Positions 22,561-33,459 of a stretch of DNA of 64,000 nt are shown in pieces. Location of the stretch: positions 1,138,501 to 1,202,500 of the forward strand of contig JANUWF010001053.1 in assembly GCA_026120185.1 (NCBI GenBank), written 5' to 3'. Position numbers and translations under genes: made by a program. The stretch comes from Voacanga thouarsii. Taxonomy: Eukaryota; Streptophyta; Magnoliopsida; Gentianales; Apocynaceae. Every line of letters begins with the position of its first letter. Position 1 is the first letter of the stretch. A model generated the notes under the pieces. It did no database searches. It was not told the DNA's origin and saw only the letters and a program-made list of their open reading frames with translations.

Positions 22561-24647
22561 GTAACCAAGAACAATTTTGTTCATCTTCTTTAACATGATA
22601 TACTCTCTCTCTCTCAGCCGAAATGGTTACTACAACCATGGCTGTTTTTCTTCTTCTCTCTTGGTCGGTTCAAGCCTCCTATACGTGTGGATCTCCTTAA
22701 ACCTTCATTGAAATAGTCATTAACTAAGTATTTCTCTTTAACCTTCTCTTTAATTCTAAAGTCATGTCTTTTAGATGTTGATGGAAAAGGATAGAATATG
22801 ATTAGGGATTGAGTATATGATTTTGTATGAAGGAGTTGAGATTGGAGCATGTGAATGTTTGGCCTTGGTTAAGCTTTATGAAATTTCTTGTGGATTGATG
22901 CATGTTCTTCATGTCTTGGGTGAGTATGGATGTTTAAGCATGCTAGATATTATGTCACATTTGGTGAATAGGGTATTATGTTCTTGTTTTCGTTGAAGGC
23001 ATGAATATGATTATGCTTAGTAGAGATTTAGCCATGTGATAGTAGGTATGGATTTAAGCCTTTATTCATAAATAGAATGGTTTGTTGATTGATCTTGGAG
23101 TTTATATTCATGATTCTTGTTAGCAAAAGGAAAATTATGATCATGACCTTGTTGATCCTAAGCTATTTTAATTGGCCAATTTTATTACGTTGATTAAAAT
23201 TAATATTATGATTTCCTCCAAAGATTTTGAAAACCCTAGGAAGTTGGAATTGGAATATTAAACGGAATAGTAATATTTTAGACAATTAAATGATATCTTT
23301 TATTAAAGATAATATATATAAATATTTATATATATAACAATAATAAATAAAGCTTTTATATAAATAATAATAGGTAAAACATTAATCTTGTAGGCCATAT
23401 ATTCATCAATACTATTGAAAATTATTTATTATCTATTTATCAAAATTTAATAAAATTTATTTATTATCTTCTATCTATTAATTATTAATTAAGAGATTAG
23501 TAATAATTTATTATTTATTTTAATAATATCATCTAGGACTTAGGATTCTTCATCAATTAAACCCTAGTTTATTTATTAATAACAACACTCAAGATTTGTA
23601 TTTGAACCTATAACTTATTAGTAATTATTTTACAACCCCTAGTTATTTTTACTTATCAAGCTAGACTTACTTTATAAAACCCTTTATCATCTAGCCTTAA
23701 AATTTAGGACATTAGAGTCATGATTGTAATAAGCTGAATTAGGATTATTTATGAAAGCGAATATAGCTTGAGTATAACCATATGTCTTGTGTTTACCCTA
23801 GGCGGGGTTAGGTCATCTTTGGAAGATTTGTGAATTTGCAAGCAAAGGATCAGGTAAGCTCCTGCATAAACTTAATGGATAACAAAAGGTTACTATGACA
23901 AGCTAAACGCGAAGTGTATGGACACTCATTTTGTAAAGGCAATTAAAGACTGTTTCCTTTCTTGTTTAGTCAAACAAACCATTTGAAAATCAAACAAGCA
24001 GTTTTGCTCAAACAATAAACTCTTTCTAAAAACCCACATTGACACGAATTTTAGAAATCTTTAATTGCTATTTCCAAGTAAAGCAATGTTTTATTCGTTT
24101 TCTCCTAATGGGATAATCAACGTTGAGTACTCAATAAGGGTAGGCTAGTAGTACTAGTTTTGAAGAGTAAGAGCGAGTTTTCTGGCAGGAGGCCACCTCC
24201 AGAAGATCAACTCAACTTAGAAAAGCGACAGTACTACTTAGTTATGCCGGTCTAAGCTAGCAAGTTTCAGTCAAGTGGACTGTGTGTTTCCGAGTGGACA
24301 ACCGGTATGTTTAGGTGCAGAGAATGAAGAGTATTTTACTCAGTAGGCCAATCACTTACCTTTTTGTCAGTCTGCATAAAGTGTGGCATTCTGACCGTTA
24401 TATGGTTATGGGGCCCAATGTGTGGTAACCCATGATTACCCATTTGAGTGGTTGTATTTATTGTGCACATGTATGGTTTGAAAAGCAAAACGCCACTCTT
24501 TATTTTAATCCTTATTTATTTCTTGCTAATATTTTCTTTAATACAACTTTTACAACTTGCATACATGAATTGTTTTACCTAAAACACTCAAAGCACACAC
24601 GGGCTTACTAAGATTTTTATCTCATCACCTTTTATGCTATGTTTTAG
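22561..24647 (+). other. Candidate two-intron leader inside LTR, Tekay copy 2
   Basis: Donor ATCAAG/GTAACC at 22561, acceptor TGTTTACCCTAG/GC at 23801, mini-exon of 52 bases, donor GATCAG/GTAAGC at 23854, acceptor TGTTTTAG/GTCGATCC at 24647. Introns would be 1241 and 794 bases. The TATA-like box lies about 85 bases before donor 1, giving a short first exon. Confidence 0.5.
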
Positions 24648-24905
24648 GTCGATCCTGCTATGGATATGAATAGCTAGATTTGTTGCCTACTTGGAAGACT
24701 CTATGTTAATTATTTTATGTGTTGCTTTGAGAGACGATAGTAAACAATTTATTTTGGATTTATTTCTGAATTTTTGGATTGTAATAAGTTCAATTGTTAA
24801 AGTATTGTTTTTAATTTTGTTGATGTGACCTAGTTATAAGGACCCCTTGTCCATTGGACGGGGCAACATCCCGGCCTTGTTGGGCCTAGGTAGTGGGGAG
24901 TTACA

Positions 24906-25060
24906 AGGCCCGCTCTGGGAGGCGAAAATTCTGTGCACGAATTTAGAAAATTTCTAAGGATTTTTGTATTTTATAATTCCTACTCAACCAAGATTCCTCA
25001 AGCAACGAATTTAACATCGAAAAGGCCTATAAAGTAAGAAAAAACACAAGAGAAAAAAAG

Positions 25061-25141
<81 letters not shown>

Positions 25142-26098
25142 GGTGGATCCAAGAACACAAATTTGAATCACTCATTAAATAAAGAATTCACCTAATCATC
25201 AATGAGAATTGTTCAAGAGAGTCTTTGAGAGTGAAGAAAGAGACATGTCTAAGAGTGCTTGGTTTTATCTTTGTTTTCTTTTACTTAAACAATGACGTAT
25301 TCAATATATTTATTGTAATTTAACATTATTTTGGATTCATGGTTTTGTGTGGATTTCGTTATTTGATCAATTCTTTATCATCTTTGATATTCGACTACTT
25401 GTAATAATTGGTAATTATTGCGAGTTCTTCTAATTGACATGGGACAACAATGTAAGTAGTTTCACTATATTGATTTTGTATTTGTCTAGTTTTAATGGAC
25501 TTGACTGGCGAAGTTAAGATTAAAGGACTAAGTAATCAAAGATAGGTTGATTTCACCTCGAGTAAAGGGTTATTAGCTAATTTCATGCTTATAAGGAATT
25601 GAGTTTAATATATGTTTTGGTTATGTTAGCTTGATTGGCAAATCTGTTAATATTAATAAAAAGATCGTGATTCTATAGATTGAGAAACAAAGTGAAATTT
25701 ATTTAAGTAGATTCATGACTTGGCAAATGACTAAATTTACTTTATATTCCTTCATGATACCAAGATGATAATTTGTTGAGGGAAATTCTCATTGGTTAAC
25801 TATCATGTTTTCTAGGATAATTTTTTAAATTGCATATTTTCACATCCTTGAATTGTATATATTTCTTCATTTTTCTTTTTCATATTTTCTCACATAATTA
25901 GGTCGATTAAACAATGAATGAAAATAGATTAGGGTGTACTTATTCCTTTGAGGATCAATACTCGTTAATTTCCAGTACTATGCTTTCGATGAGTATGCTT
26001 ACTCGTATGTATATTTTGGGATTAATATTTTATTTAAAACTTGATTAAGGGATGAATTTAAATTTGATGATTTTTATACACCTAAAATTTATGTATCA
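24906..26098 (+). repeat. 3' LTR of Athila-like element, 5'-truncated
   Basis: Aligns with 14365-15513: AGGCGAAAATTCTGTGCACGAATTT, GGCCTATAAAGTAAG, the microsatellite, AGAGGTGGATCCAAGA, and the end CCTAAAATTTATGTATCA. The first about 390 bases, including both palindromes, are missing where the Tekay LTR abuts. Confidence 0.88.
25062..25141. repeat. (TA)n(GATA)n compound microsatellite
   Basis: About seventeen TA units followed by about twelve GATA units, at the same place where the 5' LTR has (TA)n(GA)n. Confidence 0.95.
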
Positions 26099-27366
26099 AT
26101 TCCAATCTTTGGAGTCCTGAAAAAGCACAGATGGGATGGACATTAGGTAAAACTTGATGTAAATGAATGTAGTTGAGAGGGTCGATAGAGGATTCACCAC
26201 TCCTAATAGCATGAGCAAAAGTCACAAAGGCCACTTGTAGGAGTCGTTACTCAAGAAGTCCTTGGCCAAGGCGACTATGTATTGAAAATAGTTCCAATTG
26301 ATACATATGATAAGTAATGGATTCTAGGAACAAGTAACAAAATATTGAAGCCAGAATTAATTAATATTTAGGAGGGAGTTGGAACTAATTTCATATTCTA
26401 AATCAAATGAGATATCATTTGGTAAAAAAAAGTTTGTTGCACTGACGTTTTACTATTAAAAGATGTATGTCAAGCCACTTGACTTTATAGACTTTTGGGT
26501 GGTCATGGTGTGTTGCTAGATACCACTCATGATCTGCTGCATATGAATTTATTAATTAGAGAATTAATAAATTTAATCCTAATTAAAATTAATTTATTAA
26601 TTCTAATTATTAAAACGATTATTAATTCTGTAATGATAGAATTAATTCATAAAATCTACCATTTGACTAGAAAAACCTAATGGGTCACACATAACAGAGG
26701 AATTGGTGCTCAAGATATTATATGATAATATTATGGAGCTATTTTGCGAGAAGAAATAAGAATCACGATCCAATTATAATATGTTATGATTAATTGGACA
26801 AGATTGCAATTAATAAATGTCTTGTGGTTGAAATTATAAGGTTGTTAAAATTTCATAGGCTAGATTGCAATTTATAAAAGTTGAGCCAGTGATTACAAGG
26901 AAAAAAAAGGAAAAATGGATTCTGTATCTGTTTCCTAATTTGGTTAGGAAACAAACACAAGAATATACGCATACATATGTATGTGTGTGTTTAGTTTTTG
27001 GGGTGTGTGTTTTATTCTAGAAAATCACATAAAGTTTTCCCTATCTTCTTCCTCACGAAATTTCTCCTAAACCTTTCCAAAAATTGCTAGCACAATTCGA
27101 TCGGTCTTCTTAAGCAGCAAGCCTCGTATGGATTTCCATTGGAGAAATCTCTACACTTGAGATTTCGTGGTTTGGTGGAACGTGAGAGCTCTTGTAGATT
27201 CAAAAGCTAGAAAGAAGAAAAAATTTTAATTCTCCATGGTGTTCTCTTGTGGTAAACGGCTTATCCTATCTTTCTATTTTATGGTCCTTAAATCACAATC
27301 CATGGCATAGAATTTCTTTTTAATATTCCGCTGCATAGATCTGATTTGCATAAGAGAATTCTAACA
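26099..27366 (+). repeat. Copia 3' LTR, second segment
   Basis: Resumes with ATTCCAATCTTTGGAG exactly where the undamaged Copia LTR near 17634 reads ATTCCAATCTCTGGAG, and ends TTCTAACA at 27366, the reverse complement of its TGTTAG start. The first five bases are the target duplication of the Athila-like insertion. Both segments together give an LTR of about 1.77 kb. Chance ORFs only. Confidence 0.88.
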
Positions 27367-28140
27367 AACTTTACTTAGTTTTTGTGTGAGATCTACTATT
27401 GATTTGTTAGATTTCTATTTCGAATGAATAATTACTTGATTTTATTGTATTGGATTCTTTGTTTGGCTTAATCTCTTCTAATGAATTCAAGAGATGAGTT
27501 TAGGAGACAGGTTCCAATCAAATAGTTCAATGTCGTGTTTGCTTCGTTTAACTCGAGAGATAGGTTGATCGCTTAAAACATTGTAATCATTGGTAGTTTG
27601 TTATCGTCTAGTGATCAGGGTATTAGGCTTTCTCGAATTTGCCTCGGGTAATTAGGAGTTTTGCACATAATGCTTCTTAGGTTTAACTTGAGAGGTAGAG
27701 ATACCCTTTAATAGGAAATCAATAACTCGAAAGAGAGTGGCTTTTGCATTTGTAACCTCTACTGGTATTAGAATTAGAAGTTAGCAATCTTAAGTTCTAT
27801 TTGGCACTTGGTAATTTAGAGGGATTCTTAACAAGTATATGCCTTTTACTCTTTTTTTTAATCCTTAATTTTCTTATGGTCAATCTTATATGAGCTAATG
27901 TTGATTCTCCACGTTTGCCCATTTTGGTTAGTTTATTCCATTAATTTGTTAGGCTAAACAAAAGAATAAGAGTTTATAATGGTACCTTTATCTCTTTCCC
28001 GAGTATCTTCTACACTTGCCAACAAAATACTATACTATGTGATTAATATACCTGTCTAATTGTGTGATTTGAGTATTTGGCATTTTAAATTTAAAAATTG
28101 TTTGATTGTGGATTTGTAGATAATATTTCCCATACTTGAA
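27367..28140. repeat. Unclassified repeat, LTR-like
   Basis: No gene. The phrase types seen (GAGAGGTAGAGATACCC, AACTCGAGAGATAGGTTGATCG) resemble the middle of Athila/Tat-group LTRs, but I find no clear LTR ends. Confidence 0.3.
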
Positions 28141-28760
28141 ATCGCACAACACATCCCTTTCTTGAACACAAGTATAGCTTTGTCCTCTAATATCATAGAA
28201 ACATTATTCGTTAGCTACCACTTAACACATAACAATTTATATAGAGAAAAGTAAAGCCCAGTATATGCAGAGGTCTTCAAATAACCCTCAGTAGGCCCTG
28301 AATGCACCATCCCACTCTCAAGATTTAACAAACTTAGCCTAAGTCAACGTCTCCTCCAACCTTTAATATCTTTGTAATGAAGTACACTAAAAATAGCAAA
28401 GATATCTTCTAGACAAAAGAAAACAAGAATAACCCTAAGAAAGACTGTGTAATAAAAATGACCTTTGGGTTCTGTCACAATAGGTTTGATATTGGCACAG
28501 AATTCTTGGACAAGAGTATCATTATACCATTTGGAAAGGATCTGCAAGATTTAGGTCAGCAAACTTGGACAAATCTATATGTCATTCTACCATTATCTTT
28601 TTGTTAATAATAGTATCAAATTGATCTCCAGAAGCCATAATATTTCTCTTAGATCTTTTCACTTCCACTTCTTTACCTTTTTACTTGGCTGAGGCTCTGG
28701 TCTTCATTTTCTTAATAGTTGATATTATCTCAATGATCTCAAGATCTTCCTTCTCCTCAC
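28140..28760 (-). pseudogene. Broken plant-transposon-like gene (PMD-like)
   Basis: The reverse strand gives, from about 28635, MASGDQFDTIINKKIMVE, then a frame at 28547-28344 with LVQEFCANIKPIVTEPKGHF and YKDIKGWRR. The combination of a QEFxAN motif, a strand, and a short C-terminal IKGW/LP-like motif resembles the N-terminal part of plant 'putative transposon protein' (PMD-like) ORFs found near retroelements. Stops and frameshifts are frequent. The match is from memory of the family pattern; a profile search would be needed to confirm it. Confidence 0.35.
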
Positions 28761-29102
28761 TTTGTCAATGTCACTCTTAACAATACTTACTTATTTGATC
28801 ATATATTCCCTTCCTTGCACTATATTCTTATTTTTCTCTGTTATATCAATATGTTCTTTTGACAAGATCACCTATGATGCCTTTTCTTAATTGAAATGAG
28901 TAGTGATCGGTACTTGCTGTGAGATACCTTTGTCAGCACCAGACTTTTTATCTTTTTTCTTAAAAAAAAAAGTTGAAGATCCCTATTTTCCAAAAAAAAA
29001 TTAAGTGCATTTGGTTCCACACTTGAATGTATAAAGATTAATATCATTTGAGTAATTAGTTCAGTCTTAGGCCTAGCAATTTCAAATTGACTAGAATCTA
29101 AT
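28761..29102. other. Unassigned AT-rich stretch
   Basis: No gene, no repeat boundary and no RNA signal seen. It may be a further part of the degenerate gene to the left. Confidence 0.3.
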
Positions 29103-29711
29103 TGATAGGAATCTGTCTAAGCATTAATCTAAAGCTAAAGAAGGGGGATAAGGATTCAATCCACATTCTCTAATGCTAGGGAAAAGACCAAATTATGAAG
29201 GCTTTCAATAGATGGTTCAAGCAAAACAAGCCACCAAACCAAGGAATATGAAGATTGTAAAGAAGTAGGATATTATATTGAGATTAAAAGACACTCTTGA
29301 GAGAGTTCTTTGAGGGTTCTTCCATAAAGATCAAGAGCAATCTTAAGTTTCCATTCTCTATCTTTGATTTGATTCTATAAACCCAAAAGGATAGATCAAA
29401 TTTACTTATCAAAATAGAGTCTTAGTTTCTTGTTATTCTAAGGTTCAAGAATAGAGATTATTTTGGTTGCCTAAAATTCTTCTTCAAGTGTTCTTTGTTC
29501 TTTACTTGAATGAAGGGTCTTAGATTGTATTTTAGGAGACTTGATTCTCTTTTTTAATATTCTAAGTTCTCTATTTGGCTTAGGATCCTAGTATTTAAAT
29601 TTGATGTGTCAGTTCTTCACAAAATTAAAGTTTTGAGTCACTTATGGGTCATGTAATTTTGCTATATTTTTGTCCACCAAATTCATTGAAAAATCAACCC
29701 CATAGAGCTCA
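29103..29711 (+). repeat. 5' LTR of CRM-like deletion derivative
   Basis: Starts TGATAGGAATC. It is supported by its match to the 3' LTR start at 32168. The end is uncertain: CTCA at 29711 is the last CA before a primer-site-like TGGTATCAC at 29720. Confidence 0.65.
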
Positions 29712-29719
29712 TATAAAAA

Positions 29720-29728
29720 TGGTATCAC
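29720..29728 (+). other. Degenerate initiator-Met primer site
   Basis: TGGTATCAC matches the first eight bases of the initiator-Met primer site TGGTATCAGAGC. An eight-base spacer from the presumed LTR end is longer than usual. Confidence 0.45.
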
Positions 29729-31330
29729 AGTAAAGAAAGCTTTTATTCTTATCAAAGCTTGATTTACAAAGAAGAAGGCTTCAAAATTTGAAGAAAAACA
29801 GGGAAAATCCCATCATTCACAAGGCACTCCACAAAAAGCTCAAGTTTTGTTTGAGTTTTCTTGAATTTCTCTTATGAAACTTGTTCCATGTTATTAGATT
29901 GATGTTTGACTAGCTATTTGAAGCTTAAAATTGTAGAAATCTTATGCTTATTTGGATTTAATTTCTACAAATTTGTTGAGCTCAAAAAGGAATTTCATAA
30001 CTTATTTTTATGCTAATTTTATGAAATATAAAACCCATGTTTTTTACTTCTTCTATTTGTTGAGAAGTTATTCCTTCATGTTATTATAATAATTGGGGAT
30101 TAAATTTTCTTGTGATTTGTAGGTTTTTGGAATGTTACAAGTGAGAAAATTTTGAAAAATTCTTAAGTTGCGAGGTTACACACTAAGCATTTGATATTTT
30201 GCTTGAGTACACTCATAGCTTTAAATTTTAGTCCAATCTTTTGTGAAAATTTTCTATAGTTGGTTATCTCTTGAACGCACATATTTTTGTAGGAATTATA
30301 TATCCAATTTGAGCTATCTTAGTAGTGAATTCTTGTTCATGTTTATTGGACAACTATGATCCTCAATCATTGTTCTTGTTCTTGAACAATATAATCTTTG
30401 GACTTCTTACATTTTTTTAAAAATCAGTCTTGCTAGTCAAGACTTGTTATTCTATAGATAGCTAAATTGAGGTTGTTGAACTCTTAAATTCTTTGAGTTA
30501 TCTTTTTTTGGCTTATTTCTTTTGGTCTTGTTGCTTATTGTACACTTTCCATCTAACACACCTAGTGGACCGTCCTTAGATGGTTAGTGAACTGATCAAG
30601 TTTGGACTAGCTCCTAAGCAATTAGGGAGGTTTTTTTGGAAATGACTTGTTGAGGAATTGAGTGAATTGAAAAGGCAAAAGGGTGGGCTAATTATTGTGA
30701 AAGCCCAATGAGAGTAAAACACAAGAGTTGAATGACAATTCTTGAATGGATATACGTGATGGAGTGATTGGGAAGAATTACTTTCTCTTCTATCCAAATT
30801 CTTTGAGTAAATACCATTTGAAAAACATTTCTAATACAATATCCCAAGGAAATTCATTAGTTATCAAAGCCACATTTGAAACTTTCCTAACAAAAATGTA
30901 TGACATGAGAAGGGACATTATGAGATGGAAATCTAACCAAGACCAAGCCTCGGCAGATGTTAAAAGAAAAGATAGCCATAGAGTGAGAAATGAATATATA
31001 GCTCTACTTCCATTGTATGAGTAACAAAGGAAGGGTTCAAAAGGCCATTGTATGGGGGATTGTCCAAAAATTTCAATGAGAGGAAGAGGAAGGAAATGTT
31101 TCGGGTAAGAAAAAGAAAGACATGAGGGCAAAAATTTGAGAGGTGCAAGAAAAAGGGCTATCCTAAAGAAACTACATGCAACAATCCTATATTTCATCAT
31201 TCAACAAGCAAAAAGAATGGGACACCAAGACAATCATTGAAAGGCTTCACAAAGCCTAGAGAAGAAAAAGGAAGTGAAGAAAAGTTTGAGTTTGGAAAGG
31301 GTTTTCCATTTATTCTTGTTGCTAGAAAGA
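29729..31330 (+). pseudogene. Leader and gag-like region of CRM-like element
   Basis: No motif is intact. Short open frames (30746-31024) with a charged, Lys/Arg-rich make-up lie where gag should be, and the sequence before protease is Lys-rich. I see no zinc knuckle. Assigned by position only. Confidence 0.35.
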
Positions 31331-31336
31331 CTGTGA

Positions 31337-32145
31337 ATGCAAAATGATGATGATATTGGGGAGAATTCACAAAGGGGAAATATCTTTTGCACAACTTGTC
31401 CAGTTCAACAAAAATCCTGTAGTGTAATCAGAGATGGAAGAAGTTGTACAAATGTGATCAGTGCTGCCTTAGTGGTGGACTTGGGACTAAAGACTATGAG
31501 ATTTCCTAAACCATACAAACTCCAACAGTCGAGTGATTGTTGTAAAGTGAAGGTAAAAAAACATGTAAATGTTGAGTTTTATATGGGGCCTATAATGATG
31601 TAGTGTTATATGATGTGTTTCCAATGAAAGTAGGGCATATTTTGTTGAAAATGAAATGGATATTTGATAAAGATGTAGTGCACAAGGGGAGGAAGAATAT
31701 GTACACCTTAAAGAAAGATAGAAAGAAAATTATTCTACTTCTATTATCTCCTAGTGAGGGGCTTAAAGATCAAAACATCATGAGGGTAGAAGACATCAAG
31801 AGAAACGAGTTGAGAAAGAAACAAAAACAAGAGAGGAATGATGGAGAGCTTAAAGAGAGTACAAAAATGGTAGAAATTTCATGGGAGTTGAAACATGAAA
31901 CCAAAAAGAATATTCCAAAGAAAAAAATTATAAATAAACTGAGAGAGACTTTCTTGTGCCTGAAAAATGAAAATAATGAGGAGATTGTACCCAAAAAAAA
32001 AAAAAAAAAGAGAATGAAAATGATAGGAAAAATGAGTTGTATGTGGGAGAACATAAACATACATTTTTGCCTTTACAAAACAATTCTTATTTCAGAACTT
32101 ATGTACGAGCTCTTTCGAGGATGAATCCACAGAAAAAAAAATAGG
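31337..32145 (+). pseudogene. Protease, linker and polyprotein tail of CRM-like element
   Basis: A frame at 31337-31603 reads QRGNIFCTTCPVQQKSC, then VIRDGRSCTNVISAALV. This is the chromovirus protease region, but the active site is RDGRS where IDGGS is usual. After a stop it continues YDVFPMKVGHILLKMKWIFD, VVHKGRKNMYTL and the Lys/Glu-rich linker normally leading to reverse transcriptase. It then jumps to a short NLCTSSFEDESTEKK-like stretch resembling the C-terminal tail of these polyproteins. So the central enzymes have been lost in one internal deletion. Confidence 0.75.
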
Positions 32146-32164
32146 GGTAGGGGGGGGAGGGGGC
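32143..32164 (+). other. Polypurine tract of CRM-like element
   Basis: A 22-base G/A-rich run (AGGGGTAGGGGGGG then AGGGGGGG), three bases before the LTR start TGATAG at 32168. Confidence 0.75.
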
Positions 32165-32167
32165 GAA

Positions 32168-32481
32168 TGATAGAAGTCCATCTAAGCAAGAAGCTAAAGC
32201 TAAAGAAGGGGGATGGAGATTCAAGCGACATGCCATGGTGCCAAGGAAAAGATCAAATTATAAGAGCTTTTAATATAGGGTTCAAGCAAAACAAGCCATC
32301 GAGCCAATAAATATGAAGGTTGTAAAGACATGGGATGTTATATCCAGATTGAAAGATGCCCTTAAGAGAGTCTTTTGATGGTTCTTCTTTAATAGTCTAA
32401 ACCAATCTTATGGTTCCAATCCTTATCTTTGCTTTGAGTCTATAAACCCAAAAGGATAGATCAAATTAGCTTGTCAAAATA
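32168..32481 (+). repeat. 3' LTR of CRM-like element, truncated
   Basis: TGATAGAAGTCCATCTAAGC and following bases match the 5' LTR up to TTGTCAAAAT at about 32481, equivalent to 29427, after which the sequence is unrelated (LTR X). Confidence 0.75.
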
Positions 32482-32867
32482 TTTCCATAAATGTTTGTGA
32501 AATCTTTTCAAAAAGTATTGAGCTGTTTTCAAAAATATATTTTGACAATCTATGCATGTCGGCATTGTGTCGTGTCTATTGTGAACCATGTGGTTTTGTG
32601 TTGTTATTTTTGAGTACTTAAAGAGACTTTCTTCTTATACTAGGTTTTGTGAAGCTAAGGATGCTATCCGGTTAGAGGCTACCTCTGGATAGTCGATGTA
32701 ATTACCCGCCTTGCGTAAAGCATTTATGTAGAATAGTCTTGTTTAAAATAAAAATACATATACAAAGAAATTAATGATATATTTTCTTTTCCTTATTATT
32801 AATAATATTATTAAGGCTACAAATTAATAACATTAATCATATTGTTATAATATAACCATCACCAGTG

Positions 32868-32868
32868 C

Positions 32869-32957
<89 letters not shown>
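32868..32957. repeat. (TTA)n microsatellite
   Basis: About thirty perfect TTA units. The poly-Leu reading frame over it is an artefact. Confidence 0.97.
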
Positions 32958-32959
<2 letters not shown>

Positions 32960-33459
32960 TTTATTTCATTTTATACTAAATTTTATTTTAGTTTATTTTA
33001 TTATCATATTTATTATTATTATCGTATTTTCTTCTTCTTATTATTATTGTAGTTTAATGATAATATTATTATTATCACTTTAATTCTATCATCCATTACT
33101 ATTATTTTTATATCTATTATTTAATACCAATATCTCTTGGTAATATTAAATTATAGTATTATTATATTCAATAATTATAATTGAATTATTATATTATTCT
33201 TAATATTATTATATATATAATGCAATTAATACCATAAATATCTTAATTATATTGCATTATATACAAAGATATTTTAGAGGGCCCACAAGAAAGAAATAAG
33301 GATGGCCCACAAGCACAATAATTTTGACCAAGTTAGACCACCCTTTGACTTCATTTGACCAAGATTAATTAAGTTAAACTAGGTTAGAGCAAGTTAACCA
33401 TAATTATGCACGGCCATGCATGGTTAGCAAATATATTAATCTTGAGAAGTTTTAAGGAT

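Larger units (their letters stand above)
19180..24905 (+). mobile_element. 5'-truncated Tekay-type element, copy 2
   Basis: Contains only the end of the RNase H/integrase linker, integrase with chromodomain-like tail, polypurine tract and one LTR. The element ends GTTACA at 24905 directly against the Athila-like 3' LTR, which is itself missing its first about 390 bases. A single deletion that removed the 5' part of this copy together with the start of the Athila-like 3' LTR would explain both losses. Confidence 0.8.
20711..24905 (+). repeat. 3' LTR of Tekay copy 2
   Basis: 4195 bases from TGTGAAACCC to AGTTACA. Landmarks in order: (AT)n at 20779-20810, tRNA-like module at 20968-21036, TATA-like TTTATAAC at 22476, donor 1 at 22561, a CT tract near 22605, acceptor 1 at 23801, donor 2 at 23854, palindrome TTGAGTACTCAA at 24123, acceptor 2 at 24647. 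No gene lies in it. Confidence 0.9.
13974..26098 (+). mobile_element. Athila-like, coding-poor LTR element with nested insertions
   Basis: The 5' LTR starts TGATAG at 13974, and the 3' LTR ends TATCA at 26098. Flanking ATTCT (13969-13973) and ATTCC (26099-26103) form a 5-bp target duplication with one difference. The host Copia LTR reads through this point in the undamaged copy near 17630 (TTTGATTCCAATC), confirming the insertion. After the 5' LTR comes a tRNA-Asp primer site and a 1.6 kb internal region with no recognisable gag or pol. Inside it lie a Copia solo LTR and a Tekay remnant; the latter has removed the first about 390 bases of the 3' LTR. Athila/Tat affinity is inferred from the primer site and polypurine tract only. 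Confidence 0.8.
29103..32481 (+). mobile_element. Internally deleted CRM/Reina-like chromovirus
   Basis: A pair of LTR segments in direct orientation (29103- and 32168-) share TCTAAGC...AAGCTAAAGAAGGGGGAT, TTCAAGCAAAACAAGCCA and CTATAAACCCAAAAGGATAGATCAAAT. Between them lie a degenerate primer site, a gag-like region, protease and its linker, then directly a C-terminal tail and polypurine tract. Reverse transcriptase, RNase H and integrase are absent. The protease and linker resemble those of the minus-strand element at 41048-46341. The 3' LTR is cut at 32481 by LTR X. Confidence 0.75.

Noticed and set aside
31770..32064. Hydrophobic Phe/Ser/Leu-rich minus-strand frames
   Set aside because: They are antisense to the Lys/Glu-rich linker of the CRM-like polyprotein, which explains the composition.
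32865..33083. Leu-rich 'membrane protein' frame
   Set aside because: It is a translation of the (TTA)n microsatellite.
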